A DNA stretch of 64,000 bases, from the NCBI GenBank assembly GCA_950295325.1, contig OX485804.1, positions 38,688,001 to 38,752,000 of the forward strand, read 5' to 3'. The translations under genes and the position numbers were made by a program. The notes beneath the pieces were generated by a model that worked only from the letters and a program-made list of their open reading frames with translations, did not search any database and was not told the DNA's origin. Source of the stretch: Polytrichum commune (lineage: Eukaryota > Streptophyta > Polytrichopsida > Polytrichales > Polytrichaceae). Positions 46,550 to 63,776 of this stretch are shown one piece after another. Position 1 is the stretch's first letter. The number at the start of each line of letters is the position of its first letter.

Positions 46550-47762
46550 CAATGTCCGCCAAGAGCCTAAGGCTAGTGTAAATGCAGCCTACAAAATTTG
46601 TGACTTAGCCTATAAAATTTTGAAAGTGTAGGACAAAGAGCCTATGGACAATTTAAAAACATAGGATATCAACCTGTGATAAAAAAACATGTAGGAAATT
46701 TTGCCTACAAAGTTTCTAAAAGAGAGGATTTTAGCCATTCATCCTTCTTCAAATTGGGAAATTAGTTGACCTAAGTACATATCTTTAGGCTAATACTCGG
46801 GGCTCTTGGGTGGCACATAGACGGATATCAATAATAGCCCTAACTCCCTTCCCGCCAATCTTTACAAACGCAAGTTGGCTTGAGTTCTTATGGAGTTGTG
46901 CAGTTGGATTTGCTTCTGAAACATTATGGAGAAGAAAAGCGTATTGGGGGCACAACATATCCTCCATTGGTAAATGTTGTAGCTTGTAAGCAAGAATTCT
47001 TTGCTTTCAAAGTGCAAGGTAGTTGTGAATGGAGTGATCGTACCTTCGAGGATTTGTGGACGTCTATAAGTTGGAGTCCTTCTTTGAAACTTAAATTTCC
47101 TAACCTACTAACGCTTGCCGACATTGCAAGATGCCAATGTGTTAGTACTGCTACTTGTGAGAGAGCTTTCTCTGTGCATAATAACATCAAGCAAAAGAAA
47201 AGGAATCGAATGACAACAACACACTTGGATAGTGTGATGCGGGTGGCGATTGAAGGACCAACCAAAAATTTTGAGTTTATTTTGGAGGAAGCTATATCTT
47301 TGTGGAAGGATTCAAGAAAGTTTCAATTCTTGTTTACTAATCCTAAGAAATATCTTGCAGGAAGAGTAGAGGTTGAATCAGAAGATGGCGAGGACTTTCA
47401 CCCTTAAACTCATTTGAATTTTAGCAACCTTTCATTATAATCAACTCTTTAAAAAAGAGTTGGTTAATCCTTGGCCTTCAAACGTGGTGAAGGGCTTAGC
47501 CAGGTTCAATTCCTGCCAAGGATACCACTTAGTACTCAAATTTTGAATTCAAAGCCTACAACATTAAAAGATATGAAGGATTTTAACCTACTAAAAACTA
47601 GTTTTGAAGGCAATTGGCGGGTAACTTAAAAACTCAAAAGGTTTTCAACTTACAAAAATTTGATATTGTAGGATGCAACCTATGCCATGATGGAAATAGC
47701 CTATGCCCTCCTAAAGAGGTAGGCAATTAACCTCAAAAACTTCAAAAACTTTTCGGACACTG
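46550..47762 (+). mobile_element. hAT element 3 with 8-bp target duplication GTGTTGAC
   Basis: This 1213-bp element has imperfect inverted ends CAATGTCCGCCAAG / CAGTGTCCGAAAAG. Both sides carry GTGTTGAC (46542-46549 and 47763-47770). Subterminal GCCTAYAAAATTT-like repeats occur at both ends. Its ends differ from those of the hAT element 225 bp upstream, so it belongs to another subfamily. The interior keeps a C-terminal transposase frame. Confidence 0.92.
46880..47407 (+). CDS. hAT transposase C-terminal fragment (175 aa, intact frame)
   Basis: An uninterrupted frame ends at 47407. It contains FPNLLTLADIARCQCVSTATC, then ERAFSVHNNIKQKKRNRM and HLDSVMRVAIEGP, the hAT dimerisation domain of the zinc-finger-862/C17orf113 type. 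It ends in an acidic tail, EVESEDGEDFHP. No catalytic core is present within the element. The start at 46880 is only the first available initiator; the real protein would have begun in a lost upstream exon. Confidence 0.78.
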   Translation: MSSYGVVQLDLLLKHYGEEKRIGGTTYPPLVNVVACKQEFFAFKVQGSCEWSDRTFEDLWTSISWSPSLKLKFPNLLTLADIARCQCVSTATCERAFSVHNNIKQKKRNRMTTTHLDSVMRVAIEGPTKNFEFILEEAISLWKDSRKFQFLFTNPKKYLAGRVEVESEDGEDFHP

Positions 47763-47770
47763 GTGTTGAC

Positions 47771-48068
47771 ACATGAATTTGGAGGCTTGTGGATCAGCTG
47801 ACAAAAAGAGATTCAAGAAGATGCAGTTGATGTAATTCCTGAACAATACTTGGGAGGATAAATCTGTAGGAGATTGTTTGCAGCTTTAGGTGGCCTATTT
47901 GTAAAATCTGCTCCTTTTAGAGAGAAAATTATGCACGGGAGCGGGTAATAGGTATGACAACTCTCACTACAAACATTTCAGTTCACTTACTCAACGATAA
48001 GAACCAAAAATGGATATCTAAATTAATCAAAGAGCATGTCAAGTAATAGAATGTACTTCCCAGATTCC
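47771..48068. other. Intergenic, no gene recognised
   Basis: A short stretch between hAT element 3 and the 3' side of the minus-strand PLDRP1-like gene. Nothing identifiable was seen. Confidence 0.4.
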
Positions 48069-48179
48069 TCACTGGATGTTTCTATGTTCGTCTTCAAAAT
48101 AGTTGCCAAAGTCATATTCATCCTCGTCGAAGCTGTCGTAGTCACAAGGGAGGCCTTCTGAGTGGTCATAAGAGACCAT
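48069..48179 (-). other. Small acidic open frame (36 aa), status unknown
   Basis: On the minus strand, starting at 48179, a 36-residue frame reads MVSYDHSEGLPCDYDSF followed by DEDEYDFGNYFEDEHRNIQ. A plausible 3' splice site (CGCTTTCAG) lies about 25 nt upstream of its ATG, but the in-frame TAG before the ATG blocks fusion in this frame. Composition (Asp, Glu, Tyr) is like the neighbouring PLDRP1-like protein. It may sit in that gene's 3' untranslated region or be chance. Confidence 0.25.
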
Positions 48180-48549
48180 TTTCGAGGCTACTTTCTAATC
48201 TTCTGAAAGCGTAATAAGCACCCATGTGGGGTAGACTGGCCGATCTTGCAAGATGTCTTCACAATATTAGGCTACCTAGGAGCTTGCACAATATCCACAT
48301 CTAAAAAATGCATGAGCGAAGGATCCACCATAGAACAGAAACATCTGCACTCACAAAGTACATTCAAAAAGCAGAAGAGACTGCCAGTTTACTGATGTTA
48401 TTAAATAACAGGTCACAACAAGAGAGTCATTTGGTCTTTTCTCCATCTCCACAAAGTTCAACAACTAGATCCAATGCCAATGGCATCTCAATACATGACG
48501 ACATCACTCAACCGCTTTGATGTAATTGACATTTCTTCGGAATCCATCA

Positions 48550-49500
48550 TCACCAGTAAGAACGGCGGGTGGTCTCCTCGGCTGGCTCCTCAGAGTACTC
48601 CTCGGTGTCACGACGCCCACGGCGAGGACGATCCGCAGAATACTCCGAACTACCCTCATCATCACCGTAGCTCTGCTGCGTGCGGCCATATCCAGAGCGG
48701 TACCCTCCTTCCTCCTGAACCGCTCCAGTTTCCTCTTCACCGTAATTCTTTCTCGGGCGAGCAAGGTAGTCAGACTCCTCCGCCTCTCCATAAGCCTTCT
48801 GAGGGCGGCCATAGCCAGACTGGTACCCTCCCTCTTCTGTCTCCTCTTCTCCCTGGGGCCTGCGTCCACGACCATACCCGGATCGGTATCCTTCTTCCTC
48901 CTGAGGCTCCTCGGTCTCCTCCTCTTCATAATTCTTTCTCGGACGGCCATAGGTCTGGCGAGACCCCTGCCCACCGCCATAGCCTTCTTCACCGTAAGAA
49001 GGCTTAGGCTTGCGGTACCCTTCCTCTTCACCATATCCTTCCTCACCATAAGAAGGCTTAGGTTGACGGTAGCCCTCCTCTTCGCCGTATCCTTGGCCAT
49101 ACCCGGCAGGTTTGCGGCCATAGCTTTCCTGCTCCTCCTCTACAGGCTCCTCAGCTGGAGGAGCTTCATATTCTTCATTCCTACGGCTACGGCGACCACC
49201 ATAGCCAGCTCCACCGCCCCGATTGGGCTGCGCTTCCTCGTAGCTCGGCTTGGTGCGATCATAAGTCTGCTTCTGGCCACCGTATGATGAACCTTGGGAA
49301 GGGCATCCGTAAGGGTTCTTCTCGTTGCCGTAGTGACCTTCGGCCTCCTCCGCATCCTCTCCGAACTGTGCAGGGCGGTAGGCTGTCTCCTCGTCTGCGG
49401 GCTTCACCGATCCATACACTGCGGCCTGATCGTATCCTCCCTTGTATGGAGTGGGATCGTACTCATCGTAATTCTCCTCCGCCTGGTTCCTGCGCACCAT
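48550..49500 (-). CDS. Tyr/Glu/Gly/Arg-rich disordered protein, PLDRP1-like, 316 aa
   Basis: Single-exon frame from ATG at 49500 to TGA at 48550. The N-terminus MVRRNQAEENYDEYDPTPYK followed by GGYDQAAVYG...DEETAYRP resembles Arabidopsis At5g39570 (PLDRP1), whose start also has DEFDPTPYGGGYD. PLDRP1 is reported as an unstructured, phosphatidic-acid-binding protein regulated by phospholipase D alpha 1. The rest is low complexity: repeated KPSYGEEGYGEEEGYR, SGYGRPQKAYGE and ARPRKNYGEEETG units with alternating acidic and Arg/Tyr blocks, ending RRSYW. No signal peptide or membrane segment is visible. Homology rests on the N-terminal motif and composition; binding of lipid or RNA is inferred from the family. 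Confidence 0.78.
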   Translation of the reverse strand: MVRRNQAEENYDEYDPTPYKGGYDQAAVYGSVKPADEETAYRPAQFGEDAEEAEGHYGNEKNPYGCPSQGSSYGGQKQTYDRTKPSYEEAQPNRGGGAGYGGRRSRRNEEYEAPPAEEPVEEEQESYGRKPAGYGQGYGEEEGYRQPKPSYGEEGYGEEEGYRKPKPSYGEEGYGGGQGSRQTYGRPRKNYEEEETEEPQEEEGYRSGYGRGRRPQGEEETEEGGYQSGYGRPQKAYGEAEESDYLARPRKNYGEEETGAVQEEGGYRSGYGRTQQSYGDDEGSSEYSADRPRRGRRDTEEYSEEPAEETTRRSYW

Positions 49501-49640
49501 TGTCGCTGCTTCCGATCTGCACTGCTGCCGATCTCGATGAATTCTGCAAAGCTAACAACGATCTACAACGCTCCGAATCTCTTCTCCTCCTGCCTGTGTG
49601 CTCCAAACTGCTCGCGACACTCGACCCTCGGTGACCCTCG

Positions 49641-49660
49641 CCTTCTATAGCTGACGTGGA
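49641..49660 (-). promoter_or_regulatory. Candidate core promoter with ACGT motif
   Basis: On the minus strand, CCACGTCAGC is directly followed by CTATAGAAGG, about 140-160 nt upstream of the PLDRP1-like ATG. The second could serve as a TATA box. The ACGT core is the type bound by bZIP factors, including ABRE-binding ones. This is motif spotting only. Confidence 0.35.
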
Positions 49661-49873
49661 TGAGAAACTGTGGATGCGGGCTTTTCATCCGCTGACACCG
49701 CGTGTCGCTGTGATAAGATCCCCAGAAAAGGAAGACCGGTTCCTTTCTTCCAAATGCCGGCCGCCTATCACGACCTTCAACGCGGTTCTTAACCCCACCG
49801 GGCCCCTGTATCTGCCCCTCCAGACGGTGGTCGGTGGAGGCCCCACGGTCATAGGAGCACATGCCATGGTCTA

Positions 49874-50381
49874 AGGGCCACTTCACGCACGAGCCAAGAG
49901 CCGTGACCAAATATTTGTGAGAGCCCAAAAGAAAAGTGTCCAAAGGCCGTCCCAACACACCTCCAACATCATGTAGTGTGGTCACCGACCCTCAAGTGTA
50001 GGGTGACGTCCTATGTGACCGGGCCCTCAACCAAATGCTATTTCAATGAATTTCTATTCAAGCGGATCCTCATATATGATCAAATAGAATAAATTTGATA
50101 GTTGTGCGCGTTCGGAGTGCCTTGGTCTCCCGGTCTTGTGTTAGGCCTACCTCCAAGAGGTGGTTTTTGAAAATAATCCAAGTGACCATGAAACATGATC
50201 CATTCGATGCCATCTAGGGATCCATGTACACTTTACATCCATCTTGCATTCACATGCTTTGTGGGTCGCTCAAGCGTAGTGTGAAGTAGCGAACTTGGAC
50301 CGGCTCCGCCTTTTCCACCAATGAGAGTGCTTGAAGTGTAATGGTCACGGGCTCTCAGTCTCATGTGTGTGAAGTGGCCCT
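49874..50381 (-). mobile_element. MITE, AGGGCCACTTCAC family, copy 1
   Basis: This 508-bp element begins AGGGCCACTTCACGCACGAG and ends in the inverse TCATGTGTGTGAAGTGGCCCT. The inverted ends continue inward to about 36 bp (AGAGCCGTGACC / GGTCACGGGCTCT). CTCAAGTGTAG..TGA-type motifs recur internally. It has no coding capacity. It lies 374 bp upstream of the PLDRP1-like start codon, in the same orientation relative to the gene as copy 2 at 63273-63776. No clean target duplication was found. Confidence 0.88.
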
Positions 50382-52074
50382 GAGCTAAATGAGTCTCAAA
50401 TGGTTACTTGTTCCCACTAACCCACTCCTCATCGAAGATATGAAACATGCAATTGATACAACTTGATGGTTAGCAAATCCAAATCATGAAGGCCTAAAAC
50501 CCTAACATAGTTTCTATCACTAGTCTTGAATGCGGTTGTTAAATTGGGTTGTGTCAATGTTTCTATCTTGTCCTAGACCCTTGCAACAATGTTTACATCC
50601 ACGGGGAGGTCACTGGCAAAAATCGTAGAAACAACGTGCGATAAAAAAAGAAAAAGGTCTAATATATTCATTGTAGGTAAATTTTGCAAAAAGAATGTAC
50701 ATATAATATAGGGGGTTTTAAAATGTTGAAACATGTTTACATGTAACATACCATCACATATAATGGCCTCTTTTATTTAGTCAGTACATGTAAAATAGCA
50801 TTATAACAATTACTAGGGTAGCGGATCTAGGGTAGGGTTTGTGCTAGTGGATGAAAAAAGGTAATTATGTGTTGAAAATGCTTGGATGAATGACTATGCA
50901 CACATGCTTGCTTGAACATTACTGAACCAACAGTGGAGTTAATGGTATCTACCCACGTGCCGGGAGGGAAAATTTCTGCGCTTTGTTTGACTTTATTTCA
51001 CAGTCTAAGACAATGCTTCAGTTGCATGCCTTTGCCTTAGGTTTATTGTTTTGATTTAGTTCATGTAAGTTTAGCATTATGGTTGAACCTCACAATTCAT
51101 GGTTGTAAGAAGAGAAATGTCCTTCATGAAAAAAAATGTCGCTTACATAACCAAAAATAAATAAAAATGGGGTGTACGAAATAAAATGCGGTTTAAGAAG
51201 AAGAAGAAAATGAACAACAGTTGGGCTCCAAGAAAAGAAAAGAAAAATTGGAGTAAAGTCAAAAAATTGGTTACTTGGAATATTAAAAAATGCAATATGA
51301 ATAAAATAGGGTATTTTTAAATGATTCCACCAAAAACTTATGATGACTGATAGGGTGTATTAAAATACAAGCATTTACCTCTATTTTGAAAAATACCATA
51401 CCTTATAATCTTTTCTGCAAGATAAATAGCCCCCCGATAAATAGGTCTTGAGCACATGTGTATGCATTAATTAAAAAGGGAGTGACCTTGCCATGTTTAC
51501 ATCCCGTCACGGTAAACAAAGTTCTCTTTTAGTTTGCCTTCAAATTACAAGTGCATCTTTCTTAATCTTCTAATTTAACATTGTTATTAAGAACTCTTTT
51601 AGTCTCCTACTTTGAATGAATGTGCTACTTATTTCTAGGATTTTGGGCTCTTACTAAGTCTCGGATGTCCCTTTTGCTCTTAGATATCTCAAGATATAGA
51701 TTCTCCTTTAGAATTTTCTGTTGTGTTTTTACAAAATAGGTATCTCCCTATACCCTAACTTTGGATTTGAACATTATAAATTTACAATGTTGCATTTACT
51801 GACAATGATTTCTCATCCAAGTTTCAAGGATGATGAATGAATGACATTACTTTCATTCCCTAACTATTAGCATGCAGAATATACCTAACTTTGTTTCAAT
51901 AATTGGCATGCCAAACTTCATGCCAAGTGACACAAGCATAAGATAGGTTAGAGGGTGCTTATAATTAAGCTGGAATATAGCCTGCTGGAGTCCATTTTGA
52001 TAGTGGCTTAGCAAATCTCCATAGGTCACAAGGTTTTATTAACCCAAGTTTTGATTATATACCGGTCGAGCATT
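50382..52074. other. AT-rich intergenic region, no gene
   Basis: Short A-rich tracts dominate (50640-51300). No convincing frame, inverted ends or tandem array was seen. Confidence 0.45.
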
Positions 52075-52815
52075 GTCCCAATTGTGTTCACTAGAGTGTG
52101 TGAAGGAGTTAACAAAAATTGAAGACGTAGTCCAGTTTATTGTAAACATCTATCGATATCGTGTTTGTTCTTTGACGCTCACCTAATCATGCACCAATCA
52201 AATATAGGGGTCCAATAAAGAAAAATAATCAAATACCACCCACACACTAGACTGAAGACAAGGGATAATCATCCTTGAATATTGCAATGTGGAATTATAG
52301 TGTGACATCAAAAAAGATGAACGAAGAATTACCTTACTATACATAACATTGCTAAGTTTCACCTGCCACTTACCCTAGCCATGAGATTGAACATGCTAAG
52401 ATGTTCCAAAAATGGCGACTTTGATCTTGGTGAAGTCAGTGGCAAGGTTCCCATAGAATGGGTGATGGAGCATGAAGCTTATTAATGTTATGTACCAAGC
52501 TTAACATCAAAAAATAAAAGTATCGGGAATTCCCTTAGCATACCAGCTTTAGGTACGTGGGCCTTATTGTGATCACCCTCCTACGTTGGAAGCATGTAGA
52601 TGGCAAACCTTATAGTTAAGGATGGACACCAAGAAAGAGATGTGCTATGATGAGACTGGACTAAAAGTACAAAGAAAACATACTCTATTATAAGTTCAAA
52701 GTGAACACAATTGGGAAGGCCTTACCAAGAAACATAATCCTCACTTTGACCTTTTTCTAAATTTTGCATGTCAACTCCAGTTTTGAAACTTGATACACAA
52801 TTGCTAGCCCAAGGA
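52075..52815. repeat. Two inward-facing arms of the fold-back family
   Basis: The left piece (about 52075-52255: GTCCCAATTGTGTTCACTAG, TAGTCCAGTTTATTGTAAACA, CACCAATCAAATATAGGGG) resembles the right arm of the 8611-9406 element. The right piece (about 52615-52815: GAGACTGGACTAAAAGTAC, GAACACAATTGGGAAGGCC, CATAATCCTCACTTTGACC) resembles, in inverse, the left arm of 7341-7920. About 360 bp of other sequence separates them. They may be the ends of one diverged element. Confidence 0.55.
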
Positions 52816-52860
52816 GACGTTTCTAGATTGAATCCAAGTTAGGAGTGCTTACAGTAGGGT

Positions 52861-53248
52861 TACATACCTTGGAGGCACCACGGGCTTGGCTTGGTGGTTA
52901 GGGCACATGGCTCCCAAAGAGGAGGTTGTGGGTTCTATTCCCCATGCCGGCGTGGTGCTCACCACCTTAGTCCACCCAACTATGGTGGGGGCTCCTTGGA
53001 CCTTGATGTATGGGTACCCAAAGCCCTTTGGGGGGATTACATGTCCGGTATCCTCAAGGCACTAATGGCTAGCTAGGAACTAGTATAGTGTGTCATTATA
53101 GTGCTCACCCCGAGAGGGGTTAGTAGTCCTACATCACTGGTATTATGCCCTGAGGGTTTAATGTCAAGGGTGGGTCGAACGGGCATTCTAATCACGCTGA
53201 TCACATGGTCATCGTTTCTTCTTCTTCTCTTCTTCTACATACCTTGGA
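52861..53248 (+). mobile_element. tRNA-derived SINE with 13-bp target duplication
   Basis: The body 52874-53235 (about 362 bp) is flanked by TACATACCTTGGA at 52861-52873 and 53236-53248. Near the 5' end is an A-box-like TTGGCTTGGTGGTTAGG (52886-52902) and, about 45 nt on, a B-box-like GGTTCTATTCC (52931-52941), together a tRNA-type Pol III promoter. The 3' end is a TTC/TTCTTC-rich tail. The perfect 13-bp duplication shows retroposition. It sits just upstream of the P450 pseudogene. Confidence 0.9.
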
Positions 53249-53367
53249 CTAGCATCATAATTTTGTAATGTTCAATGCCTTGTTTTGAAACTAAGCATTT
53301 TTTTTTCTTTACTTATTGCTTTGAGGTTCAGCAATTGATGATGTGAGAGACGTTAATTTACTGACAG

Positions 53368-54840
53368 GTATTTTGAAGATGGAGCAAAGGATGAGCGCAA
53401 GAAGGAGGACCTTCAGGTGCTGATTGCTTGTTGTCCTTGAGTTGTTCTTGACGTCCTTGAGCTTCGTCCTAAAGTGGCAAGGAATACACAAATCGTTTGA
53501 GAAAGTGCAGAAATTAAAGAGGGCAACCTTTGAGGAAGATGGTTGAAGTGAGCAGCATTGGGAGCGTGCCAAAGAAAGTCAGCAGTGTGATGATCCGGAG
53601 CATGTGGCAGACTTTGTCAATGTGCTGGTGGCAACCCCTTTGGAAGATGGGAAATGAAATGACAAACAATGACAATGACGTCATCACAATACTCTCGGTA
53701 AGTGAAATGAAATGGAAAACGACTTTGAAGTCCAGGAACCCAAAAGGCTTATGGCACTAAAAAAGTACATCAAGATGGTGTCAAACATGCTAATTTCTTA
53801 AGAGTAGCAACGTGCAATAACCTCCATGAGACAGAGGCTAAAATCAACTTGATGGTCCCATTGAAAGAAAGACTTCATACTCCCTAGTACTATATTCTCA
53901 AAGTATCTCTAACGGAGTTGTAGAGGGGACACTCCCAACACAAAGTGTGCCTCATTTCCAACTACATTGGAAGAACAAAAGTGGCAGTTTGTTATCTCCA
54001 GGAATTGGGATAGTAAACCGCTCGACAATTTCAATGCCAAATCTATGATTCAAGGTGTCGTAAGCAGCAGTAATTTTGCTTTGAGGTGGTGTCAATGGTT
54101 GCTTCAAAGTACGATTCACATTCAAAGTTGAGAAAGGCCTCAAGGGGATTCATAAGTGAGGAAATTCATGCCTCCATGTAAACATTATTAGAAATGGTAT
54201 GCTTGTGTGGACAATGACAATTGGATTAACTGGAACTGGAACTGAAATTGAATTTCAGGACACATTTTGGGCCGGCACAGAAACTACTTCAAGCACAGTA
54301 GAGTGGGCAATGGCGAGCTCATTCGGCATCCTTTCGTGATGAAAAAAGCACAAGAGCTGGACAAAGTCATTGGCACTGACCATCTTGTGCAAGAATTGGA
54401 CCAAGGAAGTACTACACATGCATCCCACTGTACCTCTCTCTATCCCTTGTCAATCAACCGAAGCATCAACTGTCTTAGGGTTTAACCTCCCAGCAAACAC
54501 ACACGTGCTACACAATATCTTTGCCATTTGGCATGACCCAAGTGTGTACAAAGACCCAGAACCCACAACGCTTTGTGGACCGGCCTGAAGTGAGCCTCAC
54601 AGCTGCCTTTTTGTTCCCATGAGCTCCTTCTGTTCAGTACAGGGTGTCCAGGGCACAATCTCGGCAGCATCTTGGTCTCCTTCCTAGTGGCCCACCTTTC
54701 CCACAGCTTCAACTGGTTCATGCCTAAAGGCCAAACTGCACAATCTCTCAACATGACTGAGGGCTCCAGGATAGCAATGTGCTTGGAAAAAAGCCTGAGC
54801 TCGGTTGCTCCCCCAAGGAAACCTGCAGTTCTCTACACCT
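53368..54840 (+). pseudogene. Cytochrome P450 pseudogene (plant A-type, 3' half)
   Basis: Recognisable pieces in shifting frames are RYFEDGAKDERKKEDLQV (53370), then FVLKWQGIHKSFEKVQKLK (about 53463-53520), EQHWERAKE and PEHVADFVNVLVATPLEDG (about 53550-53650). A GTAAGT donor at 53698 follows. Exon 2 opens at 54259 with the I-helix DTFWAGTETTSSTVEWAMA, then LIRHPFVMKKAQELDKVIG, LHMHPTVPLS, HVLHNIFAIWHDPSVYKDP, DRPEVSLTAA and the heme region CPGHNLGSILVSFLVAHLSH (Cys codon at 54645). It ends near 54840. There are several frameshifts and stops, and the heme loop has lost the residues between FxxG and Cys, including the conserved Arg. The N-terminal ~190 residues are missing. The retained intron shows it is not retroposed. 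Confidence 0.88.
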
Positions 54841-55543
54841 AGACTGTCCAACAACAGAAATGTGATCTGTAGGTTGATCATTGAATACTATGGCCAAAAA
54901 ATGTACTTAATTCATTCCGTAGTGTTCATAGGTTCAAAAAACATTGCCAGAGTGCTTGGAGCAAATGGGTTCAACAATAACTATAAGAAGAGTCTCTCAT
55001 GTGAAGTGAGTTTCCAAACCAAGGTTACCTTGATGATGTTTCCTGGCACCTAGGAACACAGACAGAAATGGTGCTGAAATCGCAATCCAGGTTCAGGTAC
55101 ACTAATATCTATCATCCCCACACAGTGCTCATGCCCTTGTTTCATCCCTTACTGATGTGTTTACCCAAGAGAGCAATGGTCTACATTGGTAACATGTTTC
55201 CATGGACGCCTGTGGAGTCTACAATGCAATCCTTACTACTAGACTTTGGTAGAAACTGTGAACCAAGAGAGGAACACTTTTTGCAAAATAAATAAATCTT
55301 TACTTTTACAAGATATCCTAGAAATCAAGGGAACGGACCCAGATTACACGAAACAACAATATATAACACCTTTATAAGGTAAACAAGATGCAACTGGTTG
55401 CCCTTCTTGCACAAGAGACCAGGCTGCATTAGGCAGGAATGTGCTGACATATGTTGTGGCTACAGACGCCTTCCGCTCTCAGGACACCCTATTGAAGGTC
55501 ACTACCCCTGTACCCTCACAGAAGATAAATTTAAGTGAATCCC
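54841..55543. other. Tail-to-tail spacer between P450 pseudogene and VHA-A
   Basis: Contains AATAAATAAAT at about 55286-55296, a possible plus-strand polyadenylation signal, and presumably the 3' untranslated region of the V-ATPase gene on the minus strand. Open frames at 54805-55053 and 55068-55295 have no family resemblance. Confidence 0.45.
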
Positions 55544-62929
<7,386 letters not shown>

Positions 62930-63117
62930 TGTGAGAGCGTGTGGGGAGAAACCCTAGCGATAGCGATGGCGGTGGCGATCGATCTGAGAGAGTTAGCTTC
63001 GCAACGAGCGGGCAAGCGTAGCTAAGCTTCCCCTTCCCTGCTTTGCGTTGCTTTGCTTTGCCCTCCCTTCCCTTGGCTTCTCTTCCTCTTGCTCTGTTTC
63101 GTTTCCAGCCTTCTCTC

Positions 63118-63149
63118 TTCGGGCTGGGCTGGGCTGGGCTGGGCTGGCC
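63118..63149. repeat. GGGCT pentamer repeat upstream of VHA-A
   Basis: Five GGGCT/GCTGG units lie about 190-220 bp upstream of the VHA-A ATG (minus-strand gene). On the gene's strand this is an AGCCC tract inside its GC-rich leader/promoter. A TTGCTTTGC-type repeat lies next to it at 63040-63062. Confidence 0.85.
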
Positions 63150-63272
63150 TGCCCGCGGGCTGCCACGCTGTGCTGCCCCTTTCACACTCAAAGGTAGTGA
63201 GTAGGAAGGAGACCCGTTTCTATCCTACGTGGCCTTTTCGTACAGGGATTGCCAAGGGGCCCGTTTACACTA

Positions 63273-63776
63273 AGGGCCACTTCACACACGACCCAAGAGC
63301 CGTGACCATGAATTTGTGAGAGCCCAAAAGAAAGTGTCCAAAGGCCGTCCCAACACACCCTCCAAAATCATGTAGTGTGGTCACGGATCCTCAAGTGTAG
63401 TGTGAAGTCATATGTGACCAGGCCCTCAACCAAATGCTATTTCAATGAATTCTTATTCAAGCGGATCCTCACATATACTAAAATAGAATAAATTGACAGT
63501 TGCGAGCATTCGGAGTGCCATGGTTTTCCAGTTTTGTGTTAGGCCTACCTCCAAGAGGTGGTTTTTGAAAATAATCCAAGTGACCATGAAACATGATCCA
63601 TGTAGGATGCCATGTAAGAATCCATGTAGAGTTTGCATCCATTTTGGATTCACGTACTCCCTTGGTCCCTCAAGCGTAGTGTGAAGCGAACTTCGATTGG
63701 CTCCACCTTTTCCACCAATGACAATGCTTGAAGTGTAATGGTCACGGGCTCTTAGTCTCGTGTGTGAAGTGGCCCT
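63273..63776 (-). mobile_element. MITE, AGGGCCACTTCAC family, copy 2
   Basis: This 504-bp element begins AGGGCCACTTCACACACGAC and ends TCGTGTGTGAAGTGGCCCT. It is roughly 85-90% like copy 1 at 49874-50381 by eye over its whole length, including CTCAACCAAATGCTATTTCA and CCTACCTCCAAGAGGTGGTT. It lies 344 bp upstream of the VHA-A start codon. Non-coding; no clear target duplication. Confidence 0.9.

Noticed and set aside
48504-49287. Long frames on both strands overlapping the PLDRP1-like gene (253 aa plus strand, 205 aa minus strand)
   Set aside because: They are composition artefacts of the repetitive GAR/TAY codons of the real gene; translations are hydrophobic or Arg-rich nonsense.
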